Source: an uncultured Erysipelotrichaceae bacterium
Lineage (GTDB): Bacteria > Bacillota_I > Bacilli_A > Erysipelotrichales > Erysipelotrichaceae
Assembly (NCBI GenBank): GCA_944325255.1
Contig: CALUZH010000023.1
Coordinates: 18,590 to 82,589, forward strand
Length of the DNA: 64,000 nt
Reading direction: 5' to 3'
The notes below the pieces were generated by a model. That model saw only the letters and a program-made list of their open reading frames with translations. It was not told the DNA's origin and made no database searches. The translations under genes were made by a program, and so were the position numbers. Shown piece after piece: positions 27,154-36,233 of the stretch (position 1 is its first letter; every line of letters begins with the position of its first letter).

Positions 27154-27606
27154 TCATAGTAGTATTTTATTCCACTTCTTGCCTTTTCGATAATATAAAA
27201 GTTCCGAAATGGTCGGATCATCAATAACTTGCATAATTAAATCAAAATCTAAAGAAAGCGGATATTTAGCTATATCCTTGCGAGGCAACCAAAAAACTTC
27301 TCCCTCATCGGAAGCTTTAAGTTCACCCTTAAATTTGTCGCTTTTATAAAAGAAAATAAAATAACGATCATACTTTTTAGTCTTAAACTCTTCCATACCG
27401 CATAATATAGGTTTAATGACTTCCAAACCGGTCTCTTCATATACTTCCCTTTTTACAGCGCTTATGAGATCTTCACCCTTTTTGACATGCCCGCCCGGCA
27501 AAGTCAAACCCGGCCAATCATCCTTATGCCGCATTTGACATAATATTTTATCTTCATGATATAAAAGACACATGTTGGTCAATAACACTTTTTCGCTTTT
27601 TCCCAT
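27154..27606 (-). CDS. Nudix hydrolase (MutT-like)
   Basis: 150 aa. The Nudix box is complete: GGHVKKGEDLISAVKREVYEETGL. The fold follows the 8-oxo-dGTP diphosphatase pattern (MRHKDDWPGLTLPGG). It overlaps the tRNA nucleotidyltransferase gene by 28 nt, so the two are co-expressed. Confidence 0.92.
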   Translation of the reverse strand: MGKSEKVLLTNMCLLYHEDKILCQMRHKDDWPGLTLPGGHVKKGEDLISAVKREVYEETGLEVIKPILCGMEEFKTKKYDRYFIFFYKSDKFKGELKASDEGEVFWLPRKDIAKYPLSLDFDLIMQVIDDPTISELLYYRKGKKWNKILL

Positions 27607-28772
27607 AATATCTTTAACTCCTTCAATACCTCAGCACGATTTTTATCAATCATTAAATAGCGCCCCTTTTTCAACAATTCACCATAGATTCTTTTATCAT
27701 TAATTCCCATTTTTTCCAAATCTTCGCCCTTAATAAACGGCTTTTGCAGAAAGTCTTGATAAGCCGGATAATAATATGAAAGGATTGACCCTCTTGAGGG
27801 ATTGATAATAGTAGATAAAATTATCAAATCATGAGGATTCTTGCTTTGATCAAAGGCTGCAAAGATACTTGCCTTATCATCATTTGGCTTATCAGCATAA
27901 AAATCATATGCCCAAACAAGATTAAGCACCTCGGTGATTTGTTTTTTGGAAATCAATAAATTATCTAAGAAAACCTTAGGATCAGCACTGCATTTAGCCA
28001 ATAAGGCTATAAGTAAATTAAGATAGTTAAAAGCTTTGTCTTTTTTAGAAAGGGCGGCATCCAAATAAGCCTTTAAGCGGTCATCAACCGCTAAACCCTT
28101 ATAAAATTCCAAATGTCCCATTTCTTTTAAATTATCAAAGTAGGCATAGGGATTTAAAGAATCAAGGGCCCGTCTGCTTTCTTCATATATCCGTTCTTTG
28201 GAAAGCATAGAAATATCCATATCTTGGCACAATTTAAAAGTTGAAGGAGCAATTTTAAAAGCCAATTGGGCACAAAAACGGGCCGCTCTTAAAACCCTTA
28301 GAGGATCTTCAACAAATTTCTCATCATCGACATGACGCAATATACCTGATCTTAAATCTGCAAGGCCGCCATAAAAATCTAAAATTTCCCCGCTCAGCAC
28401 ATCTTCCAGCAAGGCATTAACCGTAAAATCCCGCCTTTGGCAAGCCTTTTTATAAGTCATATAAGGATCGGATATAATAGTAAAATCCCGATGACCCAAA
28501 CCTTTTTTAATTTCTTTGCGCGGCAAGGCTACATCAATATCCTTATCATTAAGACGATAGACCCCAAATGTTTTACCCACCTTAACAAAATCACCAAAAC
28601 CCTGCAGGATTTCAGCTAAATTTTCTTCTTCAAGATTAAAGACTTCTATATCAATATCATGGCTTTCTCTTGCCAAAAGGCGATCTCGGACTATGCCGCC
28701 AACCAAGAAAGCCCGACCTCCGGCTTTTTTTATTTCCCGGGCCAAGTCTTTAAGCATCTTCTCCTCTTTCAT
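27579..28772 (-). CDS. cca: tRNA nucleotidyltransferase / poly(A) polymerase family protein
   Basis: 397 aa. Head domain LVGGIVRDRLLARESHDIDIEVF with the catalytic DxD, then RRDFTVNALLEDVLSGEILDFYGG and EDPLRVLRAARFCAQL. It belongs to class II CCA-adding/A-adding enzymes. No clear HD metal site is seen in the C-terminal part. CCA addition cannot be separated from A-addition by eye; the tRNA-Val in this window encodes its CCA. Confidence 0.9.
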   Translation of the reverse strand: MKEEKMLKDLAREIKKAGGRAFLVGGIVRDRLLARESHDIDIEVFNLEEENLAEILQGFGDFVKVGKTFGVYRLNDKDIDVALPRKEIKKGLGHRDFTIISDPYMTYKKACQRRDFTVNALLEDVLSGEILDFYGGLADLRSGILRHVDDEKFVEDPLRVLRAARFCAQLAFKIAPSTFKLCQDMDISMLSKERIYEESRRALDSLNPYAYFDNLKEMGHLEFYKGLAVDDRLKAYLDAALSKKDKAFNYLNLLIALLAKCSADPKVFLDNLLISKKQITEVLNLVWAYDFYADKPNDDKASIFAAFDQSKNPHDLIILSTIINPSRGSILSYYYPAYQDFLQKPFIKGEDLEKMGINDKRIYGELLKKGRYLMIDKNRAEVLKELKILWEKAKKCY

Positions 28773-28842
28773 GTCTCCATTATCACAAAAGCCAAATAAA
28801 AAATCCAGCTTCCAAACATCCCAAATATTTTCTTTTAAGGCA

Positions 28843-28873
28843 CAAAAAAAGCCAAGGCTTTTAACCTTGGCTT
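28843..28873. terminator. Terminator after hsp20
   Basis: AAGCCAAGG-loop-CCTTGGCTT, a 9-bp perfect stem overlapping the hsp20 stop codon and followed on the minus strand by TTTTTTTG. Confidence 0.85.
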
Positions 28874-29279
28874 ATTCAATGGTAATATACTTACGCTCTT
28901 CGATTTGTTTTCTTTCCTGGCTTGGCAAAGTCAGATGCAAGATACCGTTATCAAACTTAGCTTTGATATCTTCGACCTTCATATCATCACCGACATAAAA
29001 GCTTCTTGATAAGCTGCCGCTATAACGTTCTTGACGGATAATCTTTCCTTCATTATCTTTTTCTTCATTTTCGTTACTGCGGTTAGCGGAAATGGTAAGA
29101 TAACCATCCTTAAGATCAACCTTGACATCTTCCTTCTTATAACCCGGAAGTTCAACATCCAATTCGTAATTACCGTCTTTTTCCTTAATATCGGTTTTCA
29201 TTAAACTGTTGTAACGATCACCGGCAAAGGTATCAAACATATCATCAAATAAATCGTAGTACTTAGGAATATAACGCAT
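28872..29279 (-). CDS. hsp20: Small heat-shock protein, Hsp20/alpha-crystallin family
   Basis: 135 aa. The alpha-crystallin domain spans about residues 30-122: KDGNYELDVELPGYKKEDVKVDLKDGYLTISA, then GSLSRSFYVGDDMKVEDIKAKFDNGILHLTLP, the A-x-x-x-n-G-v-L motif. A C-terminal IEERKYITIE tail follows. It is an ATP-independent holdase. A CIRCE operator overlaps its promoter. Confidence 0.95.
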   Translation of the reverse strand: MRYIPKYYDLFDDMFDTFAGDRYNSLMKTDIKEKDGNYELDVELPGYKKEDVKVDLKDGYLTISANRSNENEEKDNEGKIIRQERYSGSLSRSFYVGDDMKVEDIKAKFDNGILHLTLPSQERKQIEERKYITIE

Positions 29280-29375
29280 ATATTAATCGCCTCCTTAGTT
29301 AAGATATATCACTTACTATATATGGTATATATCCTTGTGGCCTCTTCCAACCACATCTATATAATAACACTTTAT

Positions 29376-29402
29376 TTAGCACTGTCAAGAGTAGAGTGCT
29401 AA
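29376..29402 (-). promoter_or_regulatory. CIRCE operator and promoter of hsp20
   Basis: TTAGCACTG-N9-GAGTGCTAA on the plus strand differs from the CIRCE consensus at one base. On the minus strand the N9 contains the TTGACA -35 box, and TATTAT lies 16 nt further, so HrcA binding would directly block the -35 element. Control by HrcA is established for CIRCE; the hrcA gene itself is outside the window. Confidence 0.9.
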
Positions 29403-29668
29403 ATATTTTTTATTTTTTTTTTTTTTTTTGCAAGCCCGGTAAAATCAACGGTTTGCAAGCATTTCCTCCTCTTGAAATTATCATTTCTTTAGGTTTGTCA
29501 CCTTTTTTTCTGGTATCAGAAGTTAACTGCCATACTATGTGGTCTTGTTATATCGTTTTCAAGCCTTGCTCTATCGTTCAAATGTTCCCTCTTGTACATA
29601 TCATTTTCTTTATTTCATATAGTGTCACATTATTTCTTATATTCCGATAATGTTAATTTGCTGATATT
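29403..29668. other. Intergenic, T-rich, no gene seen
   Basis: About 265 bp upstream of the hsp20 CIRCE site and downstream of the ABC pair. It begins with a long T tract (29409-29429). An 84-codon plus-strand frame here is low-complexity and has no ribosome site; I do not accept it. Confidence 0.4.
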
Positions 29669-29698
29669 AAAAAAGTTCTCATGATTGAGAACTTTTTT
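29669..29698 (-). terminator. Terminator of the fused ABC transporter pair
   Basis: AAAAAAGTTCTCA-TGAT-TGAGAACTTTTTT, an 8-bp core stem with A and T tracts on either side, just after the 29712 stop. Confidence 0.88.
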
Positions 29699-29711
29699 AT
29701 GATGCATGTCC

Positions 29712-31436
29712 TTAGCTCAAGGATTGTTTTTTTAATGTCAAAGCCATGCGACTGCGCTTTAGATCTTTTAGACTGACTAGAAGATTGATGAAATAGTAAA
29801 GATATAAGGCAATCAGTAAGAATAAAGCTATCAATAATTCGCTTGTTGAATAATGAACGCCCGTAAAAAGCATTCTGCCGCCGCAATAGGCCAATAATGC
29901 GCCAATAAAGACCGATAAGCAAATAATACTATACTTATAAGTCAAATATAGGGCTTTAAGTTTGGTCAATGATACCCCTAAAGAATTTAAAATAAAGGCT
30001 TGATAAATAAAACTCTTGGCATCAAAACGATCAAAAAGAGCGATAAAGACAACAATCAAAATAGCCAATATAATAATGATGCCGTTGAAGATAATTTCAT
30101 ATACGGCACTGTCATCAACGGCGATATTGCGAAGATCATATAAGGGAGAGCGAACCTTATTGTCATGATCAAAGGAGCCAATGGTATCATAACCAACTTC
30201 AGCCTCAAACTGATTAGGGTTTTCTTCAATTATCTCTTTAAGGCTCACTCTGTCTTCATAAACTTCATCTAGATCATCCATTACAGCATTTAAGTCATAA
30301 TATATGGTCGAACTTAAGGCATCGCTTTCATTGACGATACCGACAACTGTCGCAGGATATTCAAAGGTTCCCGATACCGTAACAATTTCTAATATTACTT
30401 CATCGCCAAGAGAAAGATCATTATCAATTTGGTTAATAATAATCTCATGGCTTCTGGCTTCCTTGCCTTCTACCGGTATAGCTTCTTTGGCATGATAAGG
30501 GAAAACATCGGCTCTTTTTCTTTCCCCATCTTTAATAATATTATTAATTTTAAGAATGATATCAGCCTTCCAGCTATAGGTTTTGCGAACAACTTCCAAA
30601 GGTGTTGTAACATCAATATACATATAATCGGCATTAAGCGTATTGGTTGATGAAGGAATATCAAAGATTTGTTTTTTAAAACTATATAATCCCCACATTC
30701 CCCCAATCATCAAAATAACTGCCAATGATAAGATAAAGCTTTTAAATGCCGTCATTTTAAAAGTTAAATAAGCTATCTTTCCCGCTCTTTTTCCTTCGGC
30801 AACTTCCGCACTTTTCTTTTCTTTTAAACGGTCTTTAGTTTTAATGAAGGTCTTTCCTTCATAACTGTAAATGACATCATAATAGCGCTCAATCAAGTCC
30901 AAATCATGCGATACAATTATAACGATATGCTCATGGCTGTACTTTTTAAGCATATCCATGACCACTACTTTATTAATAATATCAAGTGATTCGGTCGGCT
31001 CATCACATAAGACAATATCCGGCTTGCCGGCTAGAGCTCGGGCAATGCCGACCCTTTGTCTTTGTCCAAAAGAAAGTTCTTTAACCTGATGGTCTTTAAA
31101 GGCATCAATCCCCAAATCTTTTAAAAGCTTAATTTCTTCATCGCTTTGTCGCTTATCGGCATGAAGAAAAATATTTTCACCGATGGTCAATTCATTGATA
31201 AGTTCATAATTTTGGAAGATCATTGCCGTCTTCCCTTTTTTAATTACATTTCCTTCATCAATCTTTTCAAAACCGGCAATGATATTAAGGAGGGTTGATT
31301 TGCCACATCCCGAAGGTCCCATCAGAACATAAAGGCCGGGATGCTCGATAGTCATATTCAGTTTTTCAAAAACTAAATTTTCACCAAAGTGTTTGCTCCC
31401 GTCTTTAATGGCAACTTTCGCATTCATCTCACCCAT
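29712..31436 (-). CDS. Fused ABC ATPase-permease (MacB-like), second of a pair
   Basis: 574 aa. N-terminal ATPase: Walker A GPSGCGKSTLL, signature LSFGQRQRVGIARALA, Walker B VLCDEPTESLD, H-loop VSHD. The permease part starts at about residue 220 with one TM (about 230-250), has an external domain of about 180 residues, and ends with three TMs (about 445-560), the FtsX layout. In the signature the second glycine position reads F (LSFGQ). It overlaps the preceding ABC gene by 13 nt; together they probably form a heterodimer. Confidence 0.88.
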   Translation of the reverse strand: MGEMNAKVAIKDGSKHFGENLVFEKLNMTIEHPGLYVLMGPSGCGKSTLLNIIAGFEKIDEGNVIKKGKTAMIFQNYELINELTIGENIFLHADKRQSDEEIKLLKDLGIDAFKDHQVKELSFGQRQRVGIARALAGKPDIVLCDEPTESLDIINKVVVMDMLKKYSHEHIVIIVSHDLDLIERYYDVIYSYEGKTFIKTKDRLKEKKSAEVAEGKRAGKIAYLTFKMTAFKSFILSLAVILMIGGMWGLYSFKKQIFDIPSSTNTLNADYMYIDVTTPLEVVRKTYSWKADIILKINNIIKDGERKRADVFPYHAKEAIPVEGKEARSHEIIINQIDNDLSLGDEVILEIVTVSGTFEYPATVVGIVNESDALSSTIYYDLNAVMDDLDEVYEDRVSLKEIIEENPNQFEAEVGYDTIGSFDHDNKVRSPLYDLRNIAVDDSAVYEIIFNGIIIILAILIVVFIALFDRFDAKSFIYQAFILNSLGVSLTKLKALYLTYKYSIICLSVFIGALLAYCGGRMLFTGVHYSTSELLIALFLLIALYLYYFINLLVSLKDLKRSRMALTLKKQSLS

Positions 31437-33823
31437 CTCCTTATCAAAGCATTAATAGCTACACTAATAAAAGTGATAAGTATTATAAGTAAAGGATTAT
31501 AGTTTATAAAGGATACATAATTATAATTTAAGGCATAATGATTTATCGGAAGTACCAATAAGTAAATAAGGGCCAAAGCCAAAATTAAAGTTAAGATAAA
31601 GAAGAAGCCATAACGCAAGATATAAATAATATTCACATTATAGTGATATATCTTAAGTAAATCCTTTTCCTTATTTTCAACCTTACGCATCATAATAGCC
31701 ATTAATAAAGGAATAAAGACAATTAAAATACATAAGACAATAATAAATGGATAGAAGGTATTTAAGTTCTTATAGAAGAGGTTGGCATCATCGCCGACAA
31801 CATTGCCATGGATATTGAAAGTATTATATTGCGGATTAAAGAAATTGATGCAATCTTCAAGGAAGGATTCATAATCACTTCCCGGCACAAGAGTAAAAGA
31901 TATATTATCAAAGAAGACCTTGCCTAACTCTTCTTCAGGGAGGCAATGGTAGTCATTAAAGTCATTGTGATACTCATATCCATACTTAAGGCTTACAGCA
32001 CCATACTCGCTAATATCACCATATTCATCAGTTAAATGGTATGAATTATAGCCCTCATAATCATGAAAGCTTTGATACTCATCGCTTCTTATTTGTTCGG
32101 TAAGCATATCAATAAACGGATTATCAATATAATCACTGGCAAAGTATACGTTCTTTTCACCATCGACCATTAATGATGAAATACCGGAGATCTTAAAGGA
32201 AATGGATGGCAAAAAATAATATTCTTTCGCAAATGGAAGTTGTTCTACCATAAAGAGATTAATATCGTTTGTCGCTGAGTCTTCATAGTTCCATTCATCA
32301 CGAAATATCGAAAAGGAAACTTCCTTATCCAATAAATCTGTATATTCATCAGCACCCCATTCAGTAAGCAAGAAGTCGGCAAGTGTTAAATCAATAATCA
32401 TTTCATTATCATTTTCCGGCATGTTTCCATATACAATCGGAACATCATAACCATGGACTAGATAATTAAATGAAACACTGTTTTGAGCATATATATTTCT
32501 ATCAAAATCATCGGTCAAAGTATATTCTGCAAATTCTATTTGGCTGATAGATTCTTCATCTATATTTTCTGCCGCTCTAAATTCCAATATCTCATTTTCT
32601 GGAGTAATGAAAGGCCCGGAATCCGGAATCATATTTACAGCTTCATTAAAGATCAAGACATCATCAATAACAGGACCGGCTGCCTGAAGTCCCCAAAACG
32701 TTTCATCAAGCATAGCATCAGTATACTCGCTCAAATAATAATAATTGGCAAAGGATCCCAAGTATTCAGGATAATATGATATGAAATTATAACCATCTTC
32801 ATATATCCTGGCCCTATTTTGTGACCAGGAATAAGAAACAGACATAACTTCCGGATGAGAGCTTAAGAATTCATCTACATCTTTAGGGTCATAGACATCA
32901 TATCTTGTCGTTTCGTAACATTCATCGTTATAGCGGTCATCATAGTAACAATTATTAATTTGGGATGTACCAATATGAGCTTCATTGGAACTTTCAATAA
33001 TATTGCGGCCATATTTAAAGGCGTTCAAATAGGAATTATTGCCCTTTGTGGTATTATATAGATTAATAGCTGTATATATTGATACCGTGCATAGTAATAA
33101 AGCCATTATTAAAAGACTATAGTATCCAAGCCGGCTTTTAAAATCTTTAAAAGTTAGATTAATATGGGCTTTAAAATCTTTTTTAAGCTTATACTTTTTT
33201 AAAGGCCGGTAATTTAATTCTTTAATCTTTTCATCTTTGGCAATCTTGCCTTTGGCGATACGCAAAATCCTTGTGGCATAATTTAGGGCCAAGTCTTCAT
33301 CATGCGACACCATAATGATACACATAGAAGCAGAGAGACTTTTTAAGATGGTCATTACCTTAATGGTTGAATCATGATCTAAGGCACTGCATAATTCATC
33401 AAGCAATAAAATATCCGGATTTAATAATAAAGCCTTAATAAGCTCAACTCTTTTCTTTTGGCCATTGGATAATTTATATACTTTCTTATCAGCAACTTCT
33501 TCAAGATCCAAGAGCTTAATAAACTGTCTTATGGCTTTTGGATCATTTTTGATAATGGCTAAATTGTCATATAAAGACATGGCTTCCATTAAACGGAAGT
33601 CTTGTCCGATATAAACCAAATTACCATCAATTATTCTTTCCCCTTTAAAATCTTTGTCTTTATCGGCTATGATATTAAGTAATGTACTTTTGCCACTACC
33701 GCTAGGTCCCAAGATAAAGATAAGGCCGGTATTGTCTTTAATGCTTAGATTTAAATCATCCAAAGCTAAATAATCATTACGTTTATTATGATATGTCTTG
33801 TAGATATGTCTTAATTCCAACAT
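31424..33823 (-). CDS. Fused ABC ATPase-permease with large external domain
   Basis: 799 aa. ATPase domain (about 1-215): Walker A GPSGSGKSTLL, signature-like KLSNGQKKRVELIKALL, Walker B ILLLDELCSALD (E-L in place of E-P). TM at about 231-253, a very large external region (about 255-690) rich in Tyr, Asp and Asn, then three TMs at the C-terminus. The LSNGQ signature and DELCS variation show a divergent ATPase. Transporters of this shape often export or give resistance to peptides; the small secreted Cys-containing proteins upstream make an export or immunity role plausible. Confidence 0.85.
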   Translation of the reverse strand: MLELRHIYKTYHNKRNDYLALDDLNLSIKDNTGLIFILGPSGSGKSTLLNIIADKDKDFKGERIIDGNLVYIGQDFRLMEAMSLYDNLAIIKNDPKAIRQFIKLLDLEEVADKKVYKLSNGQKKRVELIKALLLNPDILLLDELCSALDHDSTIKVMTILKSLSASMCIIMVSHDEDLALNYATRILRIAKGKIAKDEKIKELNYRPLKKYKLKKDFKAHINLTFKDFKSRLGYYSLLIMALLLCTVSIYTAINLYNTTKGNNSYLNAFKYGRNIIESSNEAHIGTSQINNCYYDDRYNDECYETTRYDVYDPKDVDEFLSSHPEVMSVSYSWSQNRARIYEDGYNFISYYPEYLGSFANYYYLSEYTDAMLDETFWGLQAAGPVIDDVLIFNEAVNMIPDSGPFITPENEILEFRAAENIDEESISQIEFAEYTLTDDFDRNIYAQNSVSFNYLVHGYDVPIVYGNMPENDNEMIIDLTLADFLLTEWGADEYTDLLDKEVSFSIFRDEWNYEDSATNDINLFMVEQLPFAKEYYFLPSISFKISGISSLMVDGEKNVYFASDYIDNPFIDMLTEQIRSDEYQSFHDYEGYNSYHLTDEYGDISEYGAVSLKYGYEYHNDFNDYHCLPEEELGKVFFDNISFTLVPGSDYESFLEDCINFFNPQYNTFNIHGNVVGDDANLFYKNLNTFYPFIIVLCILIVFIPLLMAIMMRKVENKEKDLLKIYHYNVNIIYILRYGFFFILTLILALALIYLLVLPINHYALNYNYVSFINYNPLLIILITFISVAINALIRRWVR

Positions 33824-33872
33824 ACTGTGTCCCCCAAATATAATAAATTATATTTTCTTTATATCTGTTTTA

Positions 33873-33901
33873 ATTCTAGGAAATAAAAATAGCTACGTCA
33901 A
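33873..33901 (-). promoter_or_regulatory. Promoter of the fused ABC pair
   Basis: TTGACG, a 17-nt spacer and TAGAAT on the minus strand, about 50 nt upstream of ATG 33823. Confidence 0.55.
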
Positions 33902-33953
33902 GATAAATGGCATTTTCTTTATTGCCAATACAATCTTTTTTTGTTCAATAAGC

Positions 33954-33984
33954 AAACATCGGCCTTAAGATAAGGCCGATGTTT
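33954..33984. terminator. Terminator after the 34008 secreted-protein gene
   Basis: AAACATCGGCCTT-AAGAT-AAGGCCGATGTTT, a 13-bp perfect stem, 24 bp beyond the stop at 34008. Confidence 0.8.
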
Positions 33985-34007
33985 AGCTTTTCTAGTTTTG
34001 CCAATAG

Positions 34008-34388
34008 TTATCTTGCGTAGTAACCGTGACACTCTGTTTTTTGAGTACTTATGCTATGACTGCCTTGTCGAGTTCCGCAAGATGTACATTTATAGTACTC
34101 AAGGCCATTTCTTTGCAAAATTAAATCTGTTCCATAAGGTTTATGCGTGCATTCAACCTCAGCTTGGACAAACCAATCCGTAGTCCATTCTCTAGTAAGG
34201 ATAGTTGAACCGCCGCACAATTGGCAAACAGGCGCTCTTCTAGGAGTGATTCCCTCATCTGTTTCTTCAGCCAATACCGAAGATGTTGATACGACATTTC
34301 CAAGTCTTTCACTTTCCTGAGCAAAGACGGAACCTGATGCAAATACAAGCATCAAGACAGAGATTAAAATAATACATGTTTTTTTCAT
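34008..34388 (-). CDS. Secreted cysteine-rich small protein
   Basis: 126 aa. A clear signal peptide (MKKTCIILISVLMLVFASGSVFA, cleavage after AQ or FA). The mature part has C-x2-C pairs (VCQLCGG; YKCTSCGTRQG) plus two more cysteines and a His (ECTHKP; TECHGYYAR), so it could form a zinc-ribbon-like or disulfide-bonded fold. A good RBS (GGAGA) precedes ATG 34388. I do not recognise the family. Its own promoter shares a motif with the 34511 gene, and an RRNPP-like regulator gene is adjacent; a bacteriocin-like or signal precursor role is only a guess. Confidence 0.75.
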   Translation of the reverse strand: MKKTCIILISVLMLVFASGSVFAQESERLGNVVSTSSVLAEETDEGITPRRAPVCQLCGGSTILTREWTTDWFVQAEVECTHKPYGTDLILQRNGLEYYKCTSCGTRQGSHSISTQKTECHGYYAR

Positions 34389-34428
34389 GACCTATGGTCT
34401 CCTTCCTTCGAGGTATTCCTCTGATTTC

Positions 34429-34468
34429 ATAATAGATGTTTTTTCTCGTTTTGTCTGTTGACTTTTTC
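34429..34468 (-). promoter_or_regulatory. Shared promoter motif, copy A
   Basis: On the minus strand GAAAAAGTCAACA (34456-34468), exactly 21 nt, then TATTAT (34429-34434), about 40 nt ahead of ATG 34388. The same elements with the same 21-nt spacing stand before the 34511 gene. Confidence 0.55.
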
Positions 34469-34510
34469 GGAAGGATTTATCATATAATTTGTCTACATTA
34501 TATTTCTTAA

Positions 34511-34696
34511 TTAAGGTCTTGGCCACTGTTCAATTCCCAATGGAGAAATCTCATAAAAGGTGCAGTCGCATTTTTCATTTATGCAAACACCATTTAAATG
34601 ATAATGCTCGCATTCTTCACACTTTACATAAGCCCCCATAATCATCAATATGGAAAGGCTAGCAGTGGCTAAAATTTTGAATACTTTTGTTTTCAT
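34511..34696 (-). CDS. Small exported Cys-rich peptide
   Basis: 61 aa from ATG 34696, chosen because AAGGAGA stands 7 nt ahead; ATG 34702 would be too close to it. A hydrophobic leader (MKTKVFKILATASLSILMIMGAYV) is followed by about 37 residues with five cysteines (KCEECEHYHLNGVC, EKCDC) and an aromatic C-terminal tail. Five cysteines in so short a mature peptide suggest disulfides or metal binding. No family is recognised. It has its own motif-B promoter and lies divergent to the regulator. Confidence 0.65.
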   Translation of the reverse strand: MKTKVFKILATASLSILMIMGAYVKCEECEHYHLNGVCINEKCDCTFYEISPLGIEQWPRP

Positions 34697-34716
34697 TTCC
34701 ATTCTCCTTTTTCTTT

Positions 34717-34756
34717 ATTGTAATAAGAAATATACTTTTTGCGTGTTGACATTTTC
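34717..34756 (-). promoter_or_regulatory. Shared promoter motif, copy B
   Basis: GAAAATGTCAACA (34744-34756, minus strand), 21 nt, then TACAAT (34717-34722), upstream of the 34511 peptide gene. It lies in the gap between that gene and the divergent regulator, so a bound regulator could control both directions. Confidence 0.55.
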
Positions 34757-34819
34757 AGCACTTTATTTCCGCCTTATTGTCCACACCTTACCATAAGCTC
34801 ATATGATAAAATTATAAGG

Positions 34820-36067
34820 ATGGATAAGAACGAAAATAACTCATATTTAAAAGAAATACTAGTTTGTTTTATCAAAAAGGAAATGAAGAAACAAAACCTT
34901 TCTATTCGGGCCGCAGCTTCTTTATGTTCTTTTGATGCAAAGGTTATACATCGTATTACTAAATATAATTCAGGCAATGAGAATACGATGATTGACATTC
35001 TTGGTAAAATTAACCCTTCTATCATTTGCAAAGGCGATTTAATTAATAATCTGGATAATCTTATATCGACTTATTTTTATTCATTGATTATCGACGAACT
35101 GGATAAGTCCGTTTCCTTAAGAAAAGAAATTCTTGGCAAACGTTCTATATATGAGAAGTCTGTCCTTCTATATCGATTTAAACTTTTTTTATTGATTAGC
35201 GGGGTTTATTCCTATCCTACACAGTCAATTTCTGTTGATAAAGCAATTGGATTTAAACGGCATCTTAATAAATTAAATAATGTCGATCAAAAGCTTTATT
35301 ATGATGCTTTAAGCGTTTTGCACACCCAAAGCGGTTTATATCATAAAGCCATACACTTTTCTAAATCAGCACTCGCTATTGACAGTGACGATTTATATTC
35401 AGCTTATGTTTACTATCACCTCACTCGACCACTATTTATGACCTCTGCATATGCATATGCTTTTTATTACGGTAAACGTGCATATGATTTATTTTGCAAA
35501 ATAAAGGCTGAAAACAGACTAAATCGCTGCATGCAAATCCTTGCTTTGATTAGTAACAAAATCAATGATTATGAACTTTCTTTAAAAATTAATAAAATGC
35601 TTATCGATATCGCCAAGAACAACGGTGATAAAGAACTTTTGATTCATTCCTTTAACAATTATCTGTGGACTTCTATAAAAACCAAAAATAGCTCCTTGCA
35701 AAAAGAAATACTCTCTGATGCCACTATTTATGAACCCGGTTTCTTTGATGACACTTTCTATTTACAAGCACTTTATATAAGCTACTTTTTAAATGATTAT
35801 GATTTATATCTATTATGGATTTCTAAATTCATACGAAACAGCAACAATATTTATACTTATGAAATTGATGCTATCACAGCTTATTTTGCACATGATTTAG
35901 CGAAAGCCATAGAAATTCTTGAATCTGTTCTTAAACATTTTGCTGATAATTTTCATGACGAAAAAATACTGGCAACATATTTACTAGCTGATTTATATAT
36001 AAAAGAGGACGACAAGGATAGAGTAATAAAATATCAAAATATTATCATTAACGACTCATTTCTTTAG
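34820..36067 (+). CDS. RRNPP-like HTH/TPR transcriptional regulator
   Basis: 415 aa from ATG 34820 (MDKNENNSY); a frame from TTG 34739 is open but has no ribosome site and would run through the promoter region. An N-terminal helix-turn-helix-like segment (about residues 15-50, LSIRAAASLCSFDAKVIHRI) precedes about 330 residues of helical TPR-like repeats (for example SGLYHKAIHFSKSALAI and LAKAIEILESVLKHF). This HTH+TPR plan is that of peptide-sensing regulators. It is divergent from two small secreted proteins and is the last gene before the foreign island. A TATGAT box ends only about 12 nt before the ATG, hinting at a very short leader. Confidence 0.7.
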   Translation: MDKNENNSYLKEILVCFIKKEMKKQNLSIRAAASLCSFDAKVIHRITKYNSGNENTMIDILGKINPSIICKGDLINNLDNLISTYFYSLIIDELDKSVSLRKEILGKRSIYEKSVLLYRFKLFLLISGVYSYPTQSISVDKAIGFKRHLNKLNNVDQKLYYDALSVLHTQSGLYHKAIHFSKSALAIDSDDLYSAYVYYHLTRPLFMTSAYAYAFYYGKRAYDLFCKIKAENRLNRCMQILALISNKINDYELSLKINKMLIDIAKNNGDKELLIHSFNNYLWTSIKTKNSSLQKEILSDATIYEPGFFDDTFYLQALYISYFLNDYDLYLLWISKFIRNSNNIYTYEIDAITAYFAHDLAKAIEILESVLKHFADNFHDEKILATYLLADLYIKEDDKDRVIKYQNIIINDSFL

Positions 36068-36111
36068 AATTCATAAAAATCAAAACATAACGCTGTTTAA
36101 ATTTTAAAGAA

Positions 36112-36189
36112 AGAAAACTATCGAGGAAATGCAATTATAAAAACTTATTTTTTCATCAGTATTCACAATAATATCTTCTATAGTTTTCT
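36112..36189. repeat. Inverted repeat at the chromosome/island boundary
   Basis: AGAAAACTAT (36112-36121) and ATAGTTTTCT (36180-36189) are perfect 10-nt inverted repeats in the short gap between the RRNPP-like gene and the recombinase stop codon. It could be a terminator or part of the element end; no proof. Confidence 0.35.
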
Positions 36190-36233
36190 CCATCTCTTAT
36201 ACATAGCGACACGCCTATTGTAAACGATGCCCT

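Noticed and set aside
29396..29650. 84-codon plus-strand ORF upstream of hsp20
   Set aside because: Starts in a T tract (poly-Phe), has no ribosome site, and lies in the promoter region of hsp20.
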